Assembly: GCA_014529385.2 (NCBI GenBank)
Contig: CM043959.1
Location: forward strand, 52,141,753-52,205,752
From: Adiantum capillus-veneris
Lineage: Eukaryota > Streptophyta > Polypodiopsida > Polypodiales > Pteridaceae
Direction of reading: 5' to 3'
DNA: 64,000 nucleotides
The position numbers were made by a program, and so were the translations under genes. Of the stretch, positions 10,313-21,529 are shown in pieces. The notes beneath the pieces were generated by a model. It made no database searches, was not told the DNA's origin, and worked only from the letters and a program-made list of their open reading frames with translations. The first letter of the stretch is position 1. The number at the start of each line of letters is the position of its first letter.

Positions 10313-11206
10313 CTTATGCATCATCTTTCTTGGCTAATTCAACAACAAAATCTTGAAAATTATGATTGGAATCTTATGTGATATGCAAGCATGCAAATCC
10401 TCATAAATTACACACCATGTACACCATGGTTATTTATCCCATCTATAGATCATACAATAATTAGGCCATGCTACAAGCAAAAAAATGTATCACCACTAAG
10501 TCATTTGCCAACCACCAAATGAACATCAAAGAATAACCAGCTCAATGGAACAATGTAACAACTTAAAGCAGCCAACAAATACTTTATGTCTCAAAAAGGT
10601 TATAAGGATAAACACTTTATGTGGGTGGATTTTCATGGGATTGTCTTCTCAGAGGGTTTAGATGTCATCTTCTCTATTTTTCTATATGAGATGTCACTTA
10701 TTATAGTTGCCTTATCATAGCTTTGGAGGATGATCTAAGTGAATAATGAAGCATCTAAGAATATTTTTGGCACTACCTCATCGATGCATAGAGAATGAAT
10801 ACACATGTTGCCACATTGGGGAAAGATGAGGGAGGAGAGTGTCACAGACTTAAGCTTGGCTTCTAATTAGCCACAACAACGTGCGAGTCACATACTAGCT
10901 CTTATGAAGCTTGGAATATGTGAACCTTTTTAACTTTCAACTTTTAACCTATCAAGTAAAAATAAAAAAAGGTTTGACTCTACTTTTCCTTTTGAAAGCC
11001 AATTGAAGGGTGGCTCAATTTTGCTTTTGGAAAGCCAATAGCCATAAAAAGTTCAGAATTTAAGAAATTGTTCGTATGTACACTATCAAAATTTTGCCAG
11101 TTTACTTCAAGGAAAACTAAGAATCTAGCTAAGATTTTATAACTAATATTTTAATCGAATACCGATCTCGAATAGCCTCAAAACGGAAGGGTGCACGTGT
11201 GTATAT

Positions 11207-11212
<6 letters not shown>
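10310..11212. other. Unassigned stretch
   Basis: About 900 bases, AT-rich, with no frame longer than background and no recognised element. Confidence 0.5.

Positions 11213-11285
<73 letters not shown>
11213..11285. repeat. Compound microsatellite (GT)n(GA)n
   Basis: About 30 bases of GT followed by about 43 bases of GA, preceded by a degenerate GT-rich lead-in. Confidence 0.97.
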
Positions 11286-11287
<2 letters not shown>

Positions 11288-11479
11288 CTCAAGAAGAATG
11301 CCAAATCTTTTTTCCTTGATAGAAATAATTTTGAAGTAAATCTATCTATTCTATTTCTTTATGGAATTCAACCATGCCACGCGTCAAAGAATAGAGCACC
11401 TCTCAAACATGTATACGTACACAACCAATTTATAGTAGCAGGAGCTTGGAGAAGCTGACGTAATTTTGTTGTTGAAGGA

Positions 11480-12252
11480 ATGCTTTTTTATGAAACACAT
11501 GTCTTGCAAAAGGTCTAAGAAGGGTAGCACCAAGAAGAAATGGTTTGACATGGAATGTAATTAAGCCCAAACACTTGCTAAGGATGGATGCAAGCAAAGA
11601 CAAAGAATTTTACTCGGAACGTTTACACACATACAAAGCACTTGTTCAAAAAAAGAGGAGAAGGTGGAAAGTCAAAAAATAGCTTCTTTTAGCCCAAGAG
11701 AAAGCACATGCATGTGGCAAGTTTTGACAAAATCTAAAAGGCAAGCATGTTGAGAGCTTTGGTGACTTGACTCTTGAGGATATGAATACGCATTGCAAGA
11801 ACCTCTATGAGCAACCCAATGTTGATAAGATGGAGTGTTGTAGATCCCTTCCGTTTATGCCTCCCTTCTTTACCATTGAAGATGTATGCCGCACGCTTGA
11901 GAAACTTGCTACTCACAAGGCAGGGGACCTTCAAGGTGCCAAGGCTAAAATGATTAAATGGACAAGCAAGAAAACACAATATTGGATATACGATATGTTT
12001 AACCTTGCACTTCAGCATGGCATGCCTCATGATTGGAGTGCAAATTGGATCAAACCTTTGCACAAAGGAGGAGATGTAAACAATGTGAACAACTATCGTA
12101 CTATAATGGTTGATTCTTTGATGGCAAAGTTATTTGGATGTATCATGGAGATGAAGATAAATGAATGGGCTGAAAAGAACGGCAAATGTGCACTTGGCCA
12201 AGGAGGTTTTCCAAAGAATCATAGCACTATTGATCACCTTGTCACTCTTTAA
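11480..12252 (+). pseudogene. LINE copy 3: linker and N-terminal part of the RT
   Basis: An upstream linker (KKWFDMECN near 11.54 kb, in another frame) leads to a 161-codon frame from 11767. It carries KAGDLQGAKAKMIKW, NWIKPLHKGGDVNNVNNYR and ALGQGGFPKNHSTIDHLVTL, the fingers and motif 1-2 region of a non-LTR retrotransposon RT (family pattern: KWIKPIFKKGD..NPSNYR, GQ.GFR...ST.DH). The frame stops with TAA at 12250-12252, inside the protein, and the same frame resumes immediately. No endonuclease domain is visible upstream, so the copy is 5'-truncated or its first half has decayed. Confidence 0.85.
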
Positions 12253-12851
12253 GTGCTTATGGAAGCGTCTCGATTGAAAAAAGTTGTATTGTTGCTTTTT
12301 GTGGATTTCAAGAAAGCTTTTGACATGGTATCGCGAGGAAATATTTGGAGACATATGCAAAGACTTCAAGTGCTGAGAGAATTTATGCATGCAGTCTTTC
12401 GCATCTACCAAAAAGTGATATGTTGACTACGTATGGGAGATGGAATTTCAGAATTTTTTGCAAGCACCATTGGTGTCAAACAAGGATGCCCACTTTTCCC
12501 AACCCTCTTTGGGCTACTCATTGATGAATTGGAATGCATGGTCCTTGATTTTATGCCAAACAAGAAGGCATAGAAGAGGTTAAGATTGGAAATGCGGTGA
12601 TCATGCTTTTGCTTTATGCTGATGATGTAGCGCTCTCGGCACATACCTTAAAAGATGCACAAAAGCTTATGAGTGTCTTGGAATGCTTTTGCCTACATAG
12701 TGAGGTGATCGTGAATGAATCCAAAACCAAGGTTCTGCTTGTAAAGACCCTCAATGACAAAAATCCATGCATTGAATACAACAATGAGCAACTTGAAGTG
12801 GTAGATAGCTTCAAGTACCTTGGCCTTGAGGTTCCATCCAATCATAAATGA
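12253..12851 (+). pseudogene. LINE copy 3: RT palm
   Basis: Continues the RT: LLLFVDFKKAFDMVSRG (motif A, Asp kept, 12290-12340), a TGA at about 12423, GVKQGCPLFPTLFGLLIDEL (motif B, 12470-12530), then a frame change. The frame from 12597 has MLLLYADDVALSAHTL with the catalytic YADD intact at about 12614-12625, followed by VNESKTKVLLV and FKYLGLEV, the usual C-terminal palm and thumb lead. It copies the element RNA at a nicked target in live relatives. Three or more breaks make this copy inactive. Confidence 0.88.
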
Positions 12852-12863
12852 AAGAATTTTGCA

Positions 12864-13094
12864 ATGCGTCGCTTGGAAGCCGGAAAGAGGTCTTATTATG
12901 AATTTGAGAACATGTTCAATGCTAGAGAGATCAAGTGTTGGGCTCTCAAAAAGTACCTCTTTGACACATTGGTGACACCGGTGCTTCTTTACGGAGTGGA
13001 GGTGTGCGGTGGTAGCATCGGGAAGTCTACTTGGAAAGACTTTGACAATGTGCAAAATTATTTTCTCACCAACTTTCTCCAAGTAAAGACATAA
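12864..13094 (+). pseudogene. LINE copy 3: RT thumb and C-terminal region
   Basis: Open frame of 76 codons after a TGA at 12849-12851, in the same frame. It includes YLFDTLVTPVLLYGVEVCGG, which matches the L.DTLV.PVLLYG.EVWG segment that follows the RT palm in this class of plant LINE. The frame closes with TAA and homology continues in other frames. Confidence 0.8.
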
Positions 13095-13794
13095 ACACCC
13101 TACATGCTTTAACTTCTTGAGTCCGGATCGCTTCCCATTGAGGTCTTGGGCATGCAAAGGATTGTGCAGTACATGCTTAAGACACAACATAGCCCTTTGT
13201 ATCAACTTCCTAGAATCTCATATGAAGCAAGTCAAAAGGTCCAAAAGACATGCAAGAGCAAAATACTAAGTTCGGGGTGGATGCTTGACATCAAAGAAAT
13301 GGTTTGGAAGATGGGATGCATGTCACTTGGTCAAGGATGCATCGATCGACTCCCAAGTTAATGAGGCCTTCTAACAACGCCAATGTATCATGGCTTGTGA
13401 GAAATCCGGAGGTTCTTGCTTCAGCCATTACACCACACACATTGCCCCAAACTACAAATTTCTCATTGAGTGCGATCCACACCATTGCCTCCATTTGTTT
13501 TAGCTCCCATTCTCTACGCTGTGAGACAGGAGTTTGGGGCACTTGTGAGGAGTCTCATCGACTTTGCACCTTATGCCCTCGTCAAGTGCGAGAGAGTGCG
13601 TACCATACACTACTTGAGTGCTCAGATTTTGACCACATTAGGTCCTCTTCTCCCCATATATTCAGCCATGAACTCTCCCTACATACCTTCCTCTCCCAAC
13701 CACGATGTGAACCCTCTATTGCGACGCTCATTTCAGCCATTTTTGAGCATCGAGAGTCACTTATGACCTCCACTCACACCATGTGACATGTTCA
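13095..13794 (+). pseudogene. LINE copy 3: C-terminal zinc-binding region
   Basis: Several frames in series. The best is 13304-13786, ending CTLCPRQVRESAYHTLLEC (13564-13620), a C-x2-C-x9-H-x4-C zinc-binding pattern typical of LINE C-termini, then FDHIRSSSPHIF. The reverse-complement copy at 57.4-57.8 kb retains CTLCPLEAEHHTY at the equivalent place. The coding part ends near 13786 (TGA) and runs straight into the conserved terminal motif. Confidence 0.75.
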
Positions 13795-13837
13795 TTTGGT
13801 CCCATAGGTCATATTTGACCTCCGAGGACGATAATAG
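13795..13837 (+). repeat. LINE-3 terminal motif
   Basis: TTTGGTCCCATAGGTCATAT...GGACGATAAT, the last unique sequence before (TC)n. The same motif occurs at 16608-16647 (+), 57357-57399 (-) and 8666-8706 (-), each time on the same side of a CT/GA tract. Confidence 0.8.
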
Positions 13838-13840
13838 AAC

Positions 13841-13844
<4 letters not shown>

Positions 13845-13927
<83 letters not shown>
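13845..13927. repeat. Microsatellite (TC)n
   Basis: About 83 bases of pure TC right after the LINE-3 terminal motif, so probably its 3' tail, later expanded. Confidence 0.97.
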
Positions 13928-13930
<3 letters not shown>

Positions 13931-14077
13931 GGCACATGACAAAGTATGGGACGAAACATGCGGAGCAAAGAGAGGGTGAGAGAAGGAATGAGAAGATGTC
14001 TGTCAAGATGAGTGGAAAGACAAATGTAGATTTTTTGTGTGCCATCATGCTGTATATTACCTTGTGAGGAGTGGATC

Positions 14078-14082
<5 letters not shown>

Positions 14083-14110
<28 letters not shown>
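14083..14110. repeat. Microsatellite (TG)n
   Basis: Fourteen TG units. The flanking sequence from 13928 to 14396 shows no recognisable gene. Confidence 0.95.
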
Positions 14111-14111
<1 letters not shown>

Positions 14112-14394
14112 TCCTTAGGTCCGAAAGGAAACAGAGATGAGAGCTCAATGGAATCACGATCATAGGAAGGGCAAAGCAATGGTTTGGGAGGCAGGTTGAT
14201 AGGCGTGCACGAAAGAGGCAATATGCAGTGGGTCGGGTGGCAGGTTGTGAGACATGGATGTAAGACTCTTCTCTGCCAGAATGTGAGAGTTGTGTGTTTC
14301 TATAAACAATTTATGCATGAGCTTGGAGCTCAAATGGAGTGCTATAGATTGGCGCCTCAAAGCGGGAGTCTTCTCATTGTATTTTGCATCAAAG

Positions 14395-14496
<102 letters not shown>

Positions 14497-14572
14497 CGGG
14501 CCCCCAATGTTATTTGTCAATCACCCTCACGTGCATCTGTACATTCTATATAATTGAACACTCGTCACAAGT

Positions 14573-14573
<1 letters not shown>

Positions 14574-14655
<82 letters not shown>
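14574..14655. repeat. Microsatellite (CA)n
   Basis: About 82 bases of CA, 78 bases downstream of the (TC)n tract. The stretch 14656-15017 that follows has no recognised feature. Confidence 0.98.
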
Positions 14656-14657
<2 letters not shown>

Positions 14658-15017
14658 GGTCATTGCATTGTCAACCTTGAGTCCTTGTGTCCGCTAAGTC
14701 CTGCACAGTGCTAGGTTGCCTGCAGCCTACATTTTCCTTCACTCTCATTGGCTCTCTCACCGTTCTCATAGCGCACACTTGCCGGAAGTGGCCGGAGCAA
14801 GCAAGTTCTACCACGGGGGGGGAGGGGACCGGAATCCCTTCCCCTTTTATAATAGTACTAGTACAATGGTGCCCCCTTCGACGGAGGTACTACCTTTGGT
14901 AGTGCTATGTAGATTTTTTCTTAGCTCCAGCAGTGCATAATTGAGGCTTGGAGCCCCTGTTTGCTATGTTGCATGATCAAGCCACTGTATGTCCACGTGC
15001 TTATCGTACCTATTGCT

Positions 15018-15145
<128 letters not shown>

Positions 15146-15429
15146 TCTTGAGCACTTGGTGATTGCTGACTATGGTTGGACATAATGCCTAAGCCTAGAC
15201 ACGGGGCCAACCGCTAGCACTCCATAGGCAACATTGCGGATAGGAAGCTCGTCCTGGGGAGATCGCCCAATAAAAATGTAGCCTATCACGTGAGTTCAAC
15301 AGAAGGGTATTTAAAGTTCTTGAAACTTACAGAAATATATATACAGAAGGGCATTATTTTTTCAAATTTGAGGAAAAAACTTACAGATTTTAAAAGAAAA
15401 GGGTACATTATATTCTTAACAAAATTCAC

Positions 15430-15713
15430 ATATAAGGGGTTTTACAAACATGTCTGAACGCACGTGATATGGTAGTTTTACACATAGTGCACCCCCCGAG
15501 AAGCTCGTGGAGGATTGCGCTACACTTGACATACATGTTGACTAACGTGGTGCCTAAGTATGTATTCTTTTCAAGTAACCAACTGCCACGAATATCAGCA
15601 TGCATCCTACTGCCTTGGTACAAATCCTTCTTCTTAGCACAATCTTTAAGTGAGCTCACAACAAAAAGATTTAATTCTCTTTCTCTTATTGCAGTTTGTC
15701 TCCTATCTTGTTT

Positions 15714-15715
<2 letters not shown>
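15430..15715 (-). pseudogene. PPR-protein gene fragment, copy 1
   Basis: The minus-strand frame reads SSLKDCAKKKDLYQGSRMHA then NTYLGTTLVNMYVKC, the pattern L..CA....L..G..HA.I....L..N.Y....L..MY.KCG of plant PLS-class pentatricopeptide repeat proteins, which act in organelle RNA editing or processing. Only about one and a half repeats survive, then the homology ends near 15.5 kb. A (TC)n tract lies directly on the 5' side of the fragment (15716-15759). It is a fragment, not a gene: no start, no further repeats, no E or DYW domain. Confidence 0.7.

Positions 15716-15759
<44 letters not shown>
15716..15759. repeat. Microsatellite (TC)n
   Basis: About 44 bases of TC at the edge of PPR copy 1; PPR copy 2 has the same junction (16330-16351). 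A (TG)n run follows at 15833-15861. Confidence 0.95.
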
Positions 15760-15761
<2 letters not shown>

Positions 15762-15829
15762 GTGTTAATCACTTGCATTACCTAACAATAGTCTCGCTCA
15801 CTCTCTAGACTGTCTCACTCTCCAGTTTG

Positions 15830-15863
<34 letters not shown>

Positions 15864-16088
15864 GTCAAAGTCCCTCTCTCTTTCTCTCTCCAATGTTAAT
15901 CACCCGCAAGTTCCTCTATACCCTCTGCAATTAAGTACGACTATATCAGCATCTTCTGCAATGCCACATTGCCTTCAAGGTGCAAGTGGACATGGTTGTA
16001 TTTAGAGAAATGACCTCTCTCTATATCTATTAGAAGCATCCGAGACCTTCTTTACCCTGACTCTATTGGACATATCCTCCAATCAATG

Positions 16089-16351
16089 AACTCCATAGGC
16101 AACATTGCGGATAGAAATCTTGTTGAGGGTTCTGTTGTACTTGACATACATGCTGACTAACGTGTTGCGTAAGTATGTGTTCTTTTCAGGTAACCAACTA
16201 TCACGAATATCAGCATGCATCCTACTACCTTGGTACAAATCCTTCTTCTTAGCACAATCTTTAAGTGAGCTCACCACCAAAAGACTTAATTCTCTCTCTC
16301 TTACTGCAGTTTGTCTCCTATCTTGTTTGATCTCTCTCTCTCTCTCTCTCT
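16089..16351 (-). pseudogene. PPR-protein gene fragment, copy 2 (duplicated block)
   Basis: The minus strand reads SSLKDCAKKKDLYQGSRMHA, DIRDSWLPEKNTYL and NTLVSMYVKY, close to copy 1. The shared block includes the outer phrase ACTCCATAGGCAACATTGCG (15217 and 16089) and the (TC)n junction, so the whole segment was duplicated. Copy 1 carries about 260 bases between the outer phrase and the PPR part that copy 2 lacks. Both copies are 92 codons or less and non-functional. Confidence 0.7.
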
Positions 16352-16607
16352 CCACCCGCAACCCAGCTCAAAAAGATGCATGAAGCTCGTAAACAAGGTA
16401 AATGGGCAGTCTATCGTGGCGGTAAAGCCATCATTCAGGAGTTTCGAACTCCGAAGCCAGCTCCCCCTCTACCTGACCCCCTATAAGTCTTGTTTTTGTT
16501 CTTATCCTTTCCTTTTTTCTTTTTCCTTTACCTGTGATGGACCCTCAGTCCCTAACTAATATGTATCTAACGCTTACACCCCGAAAGAACAGATGTAATG
16601 TTTTGTT

Positions 16608-16667
16608 TTGGTCCCATGGGTCATATCTGACCTCCGTGGACGATAATCTATCTATCTATCTCTCTCT

Positions 16668-16707
<40 letters not shown>
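16608..16707 (+). repeat. LINE-3 terminal motif with (CTAT)n/(CT)n tail
   Basis: TTGGTCCCATGGGTCATATC...GGACGATAAT is followed by a few TCTA units and then (CT)n to 16707. It is best read as a strongly 5'-truncated LINE-3 insertion. Upstream 16352-16607 has no other recognisable LINE sequence. Confidence 0.6.
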
Positions 16708-16711
<4 letters not shown>

Positions 16712-17198
16712 ACTAGTAGCACTTCTAGTTTAATTTTCTATGTTTTATACCCAAACATGGTATTAAATTCACAAGTTTGTGTCTCATAGGTCATTTTGGC
16801 CTCTTAAAGAGGTTAATATATCTTTTTGGCCTCAATCGTGAAGTTTATATATCATTTCATTTCTCTCCCATGGCCATATATTTTGACTTATTTGTTACAT
16901 GTTCCGATAGCTTGAGGTTTTGCACCATCTTTCTATAGTTTTTGACTTCAGTCTTACCATCCGTAGGGGTTTGTACAAGGTCATGAACCTGTTGATATTC
17001 ATTGTCATTTGCATCTTGATATGCATATGTAAGCTTGGTCACATGCAATTGCTTGAACATTATGGGATTCATCGGCTTTTGACTCTCACTTGTGGAGATC
17101 AACTAAAACTTTTGTCCTTGATGATCTTCATAGAAGCATTTGTCTACAGATTCTGAGGGAATCTGCGTCAATTGGAAACTTCCAACAACCATATGATT

Positions 17199-17861
17199 TT
17201 ACAATCGTTTTTGCTTTGATGAGGGTTGCAATATAGAGGCGCTAGGGCTTATAATTGGTGTTGCATTTCCTGATACATGAGTTGAGTTTGATGGATTTGC
17301 AGCTCCCCCCTTCCTAGGGTGATCACTAAATCTTTCTCTATGAGCTTGGCTCAAGATTGTTTGATTTTGATTTGATCTCATCTTTTGGGAATGTGAAGGC
17401 ACACTGTGGGTAGCACTATTGATGTTTGGCATTTGTAAACCTTCTACATAGTTGCTTATGTATCTCCGTGAAACATGACAAATAGTTCCCCAAGTGAAGT
17501 TGTAGGTAGCATAAACTTCGCCCTGATATTGTCTATCGCATGGGTCTCTAATGATATAATCTTTTGTGTTTTTAGGACCCAAGGCATCATAGATCTTAGA
17601 CTCTCGTCTATATCTACGGTTGTTTTGGTCAAAGTATATATTTTTTTGGTCACAACGTTCAAGCTTGATTTTTGATGGAGGAGAGTTTGGCTCTGAACAT
17701 ATTTCTGGGTTTACTTGGGTAATATCATTCAGCTCTAGAGAGGATGAGCTATAATAAATTCTTTCCTCTAAAATGGACCATTTTTTAAAATCTATCATTG
17801 AACACACTTGTATGAGCTGGTATGTGGGCCGTTCTAACTCTGGTTGATCCTTTTTGTACAA
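17199..17861 (-). pseudogene. Unidentified open frame, 220 codons
   Basis: The longest frame in 16.7-23 kb. The start (MYKKDQPELERPTY) is not supported by any visible promoter. It is rich in Ser, Asn, Pro and Gln with no membrane span, zinc motif or repeat that I recognise. Coding-like fragments continue on the same strand to 18.5 kb, so it may be the 3' part of a decayed gene or of an unrecognised element. I cannot name a family, and chance is not excluded. Confidence 0.3.
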
Positions 17862-17929
17862 TGGCCTTTTTTATCTACATAGTGTGCATATGAATTATGT
17901 GTGCCATACAATGCTAACATCATTCTCTT

Positions 17930-18531
17930 TTATTTGTCCCTTAGACTCTTGAATGATTGCACACTTGTGGTAGTGGATGCAGAATCATTTACAAACCTAA
18001 CGCTCTTTTCAATCTTTGATGATATTTGGACACTTTGACCAAACTCACGCAAGAATTTGTTGTTCAAAGAATAAATTTTAAGCTTTTCATGTGCCTGTGC
18101 ATCTTCGTGCAAAATTTGACTTTGTCATGCTTTTACTGGTGCTTCTAATGGTAATGCATGAACATCTGATTGCACCAAAAATAACGACTTAGTGCACTTA
18201 CATCGGGATTCATATTTCTAGCTTGCTCTATGCTTTGCTTTGCAATGGCCATGTCCCTATTGTTTGGATTTCTTGGACAATCTTTTCAAAAAAATTCACT
18301 TTTTCTTCCACAATCTGAGCAATACACCATGAGTGGTGGTATTTCAATTGGTTCATCCATCTCAAGCTCTTGTTGAGAAGATCCGACCTCGGTGTTTGCC
18401 AAGTTGTTAGCATCTTCCTTCAAAATACTGAGCATCAAGCTATAAACTGCTCCGCATTGACCTTTATATTGTCTTTGGCTTGGTTCTCCGATTAGACTTG
18501 CTTCTAATGGTTGATCTATTGGGTCTTCCAT
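17930..18531 (-). pseudogene. Unidentified coding-like fragments upstream of the 220-codon frame
   Basis: Two minus-strand frames (18531-18286 and 18112-17930) separated by stops. The first contains acidic repeats (ELEMEDPIDQPLE, QQELEMDEPIEIPP) and CSDCGRK, half of a possible Cys pair. It could be a disordered region of the same lost protein. No family recognised. Confidence 0.25.
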
Positions 18532-18539
18532 TTCTAGCT

Positions 18540-19880
18540 CTCAACTATAGATCTGACCAATGAAATCCATGTACAATGACCATGATTGCATGTGCACCAA
18601 CTGTATGGTTTGTTGGCTTGTGCAAATGTCTAGATAAGTATTTGGATCTATTTTCTACACCTCTATTTTCACTGCATTTTTAACCTGGAATACCTGGCTC
18701 CACTGAAATCAATGAACATCCGGGAGTTCTCTGGATTTGGTTTCACTCTGATCAATAGGATCTTGGCTCATGAGTTGCTTTTGTTGCTCATTAGGTATCT
18801 ATGGCCTTGTGAATCTGTATACAGTACTTTATCTCCATTGTAGCCATAGAGATGTAAAACCTGCTCTGTTTCATTTGTGCATGTGTTTCCATTACTACTG
18901 GCATGCTCTGCTGTACTTGAACTCTCGGCTCAATTTGAGTCCATGCTAGCTCGGTCTGTAAAGATTTCCTTTAGCAGATTTTGGCATTCCTCGATCAATT
19001 TTCTCTTGCTCGGGTTTTACAAGACTGCTTGTGTCAAAGCACTTTTGTAGTTCACTGCTCTTTAGACTAAGAAGAGTTGATTAACTCTAGCTCAATGCTT
19101 CAGACTTGACTACGGTCTTTGAAACAATGAAAATATGGGGCCTGGATAGCATGTTCTGCAATCTAATGTGATTTGTGCCCCTGTTCGTCTGACTAGAAGC
19201 TCAATTTGCAATGCAGTTACTTGTAGTAGCCAATTTTTGGCCGGCATGATCTTTAGCCTCTGGCCTTTTTTGACTGAACTGTGGAAACATTGTCCAAAAA
19301 TGGGCTTGACCCGTGATGTTATTGGCCGAAATGTTTACCAAAACTGACTGTTGATGATTTCAATATTTCTAGGTCCAAATATAAACCCCTTGCGAGTTTT
19401 GCAACTTGGACTTGCCAATTTTCACCCAAACTGTGCGATTCGTAGTAGCCCCGAATCGCAATTTCAGCCTCAACAATGCCCTAATGGCCAAATTTACTCA
19501 AAATTCATTTTTGAATTGAGTCTTCGTGTGAATGCATCCTAGTCGGTCAGTTTTCGATGCACATCCAATTTCTTGGTTTTTTGAAGTTTGTTTTTACGTG
19601 TTTTTGACAAATTGTAAATGTTTCCTCTATCTCGGCTCGCTTCGGTTGTTTTTGTGCTTTTCGGTTTTTTTGACGCTTCTGGCGATTTTTGCTAGTTTTT
19701 TACCAAAAAAAAAAAAGAATTCATGCATCACCCACAACTCATTTTGTTCAGCTTGATTTGATCGTTTTTGCCATTCTTGCTTTTTTTATTTTTTGTGATT
19801 TCTTTTCTTATGTTTCTCCGACTGGCTCGCTTTGGTGTGTGAATTTCTCAATGACTCTTTTGTTTCATTGCCTGTTTCAA
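18540..19880. other. Unassigned stretch
   Basis: No recognisable gene. There is a short A-run near 19705-19717. Weak similarity of phrases on the minus strand to the acidic fragments at 18.3-18.5 kb is possible. Confidence 0.4.
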
Positions 19881-20280
19881 CTCCTACCTTCTTATTTTTA
19901 TTATTTTTTGAAAAAAATGAATTTTTTACTTTTTTGATATTTTTATGTTGTTTTTGAGAAATTTTTGATTTTTAAGGATTTTTTGGTGAATTTTACAAAT
20001 TTTATTGGTTTCTTTTGTGAGTTTTATGATTTGTTGTGAATTTTTGAAGTTTTTTAACTATTAATAAATTTTTAATGCATTTTGGTTGACTTTCTAGCTT
20101 TTTGTGATTTTTTAAAACTTTTTGTGATTTTTAAATGGAATTTTGGCTTTTTTTTAATGTTTTTGTCAAAAAATTTATGTGTTCTTTCTCTTTTTTCTTT
20201 TTTCTTTTTAACTTTTTTGAAAAAAAATTTTAATGAATTTTTTCGTCTTTTGAGTTTTTTTGAATTATTTTCTTTTGAAT
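19880..20280. repeat. T-rich low-complexity stretch
   Basis: About 400 bases dominated by runs of T with short GA or AA interruptions (TTTTTGA, TTTTAAT). The Phe-rich and Lys-rich frames here are products of base composition. Confidence 0.85.
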
Positions 20281-20299
20281 ACTGTGATGTGCAAGAGTG

Positions 20300-21500
20300 A
20301 GGCAAGATAGGATCGAATTGGGCATGCCTGTTCCATGCGAGGGCACCTCCTTATATTATGCGATGAGGATTACATTACAAGACAGGTGCTAGCCAACAAG
20401 GTAGGTTTGTTCGTCCAAGCACCCAAACACACCACATCTTTGCCCTTAGGGGAGAAAAAAGATGGACATCTTTTTTACACTTTTGGGCTGAGAATGGACT
20501 CTGCATGAAGGGATCAACTCCAATGCCTCATCTGGGGGGAGTGATCATACAATGGCTTAGGGTCTAGGGACTGAACTTCAGGGCTAGATTTGTCATCATG
20601 CTGACATCATCAAGGCATGGAACTCATACATCTCGCTTATGCAAACATTAGGTCGCTATCCCAATAAAATGGACAAGACGAGGAACGACCAGGGGCAAAT
20701 GAAGAGATAAAATTTTTGCGACATACATCCATCTCCATAAGGGTATTGGTGGGCTTGAGGTGATGCGTAATTGAACAGGAAAATCTATGCTAGAACGATG
20801 AAAAACCTAAAACTTTTTTGAGAAAAACCAATTGAAAGCTGAGAGAAAAAACTAGCATGATCTATAGCTGTTGAATGCTTCTGTTGTCAAAAGGCACCTC
20901 TGTAATAGAGCTGCAGCAACTCCATTTAACAAAAAGAAAGCTCAAACAAATTGCGAATTCAACTTGATGGGTTTTTTTTTTGGGTCATTGACAACCGTAG
21001 ATTGATGAGAAAATTTCAAAACACTCCCGAAAATCGAGATGCATTAAATAACTCGCCACTGTTTTTTTGGGAATGCCTTGTACGCTTGTAGATGGCTCAA
21101 ACTTTAGCGATGTGATGTCAGTATGAGTACCCAGCTCAATCTTCCATGCATCAACAAGAGCCCATTTTTCCTACAGGGAAGACCATTTCTTACGCTCACT
21201 CCTGATGGTACCTTTTTACATACACCCCCACTCGGTATTTTTCATATGTATCCTCTCCAAAGAAGCCAAATGCTTTTAGTGTATGAACCACCTTTAGCAT
21301 TTCTATCTTTAGTATTCTTTTCCTACTAGTAGATTTGGCTTGTTTTTCCTATTTTATCTTTCAAAAATAAATAAAACCCATCATATTTATCTTAATAAAA
21401 GTGAGGAACACTTTCGGCATCATTATCTATTTTTCTAATATTTTTACTATTTATTATCTCATTACTAATTATTTTTCCTTCATTTTGCTATATGTTATTT
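20300..21500. other. Unassigned stretch
   Basis: No gene, RNA or element recognised; only short frames, becoming AT-rich towards 21.5 kb. Confidence 0.5.
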
Positions 21501-21529
21501 CCTATTTTTTATTTTCATTATATTTGCAT

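Noticed and set aside
12693-13205. 170-codon minus-strand frame in LINE copy 3
   Set aside because: It is antisense to a clear RT with YADD on the plus strand.
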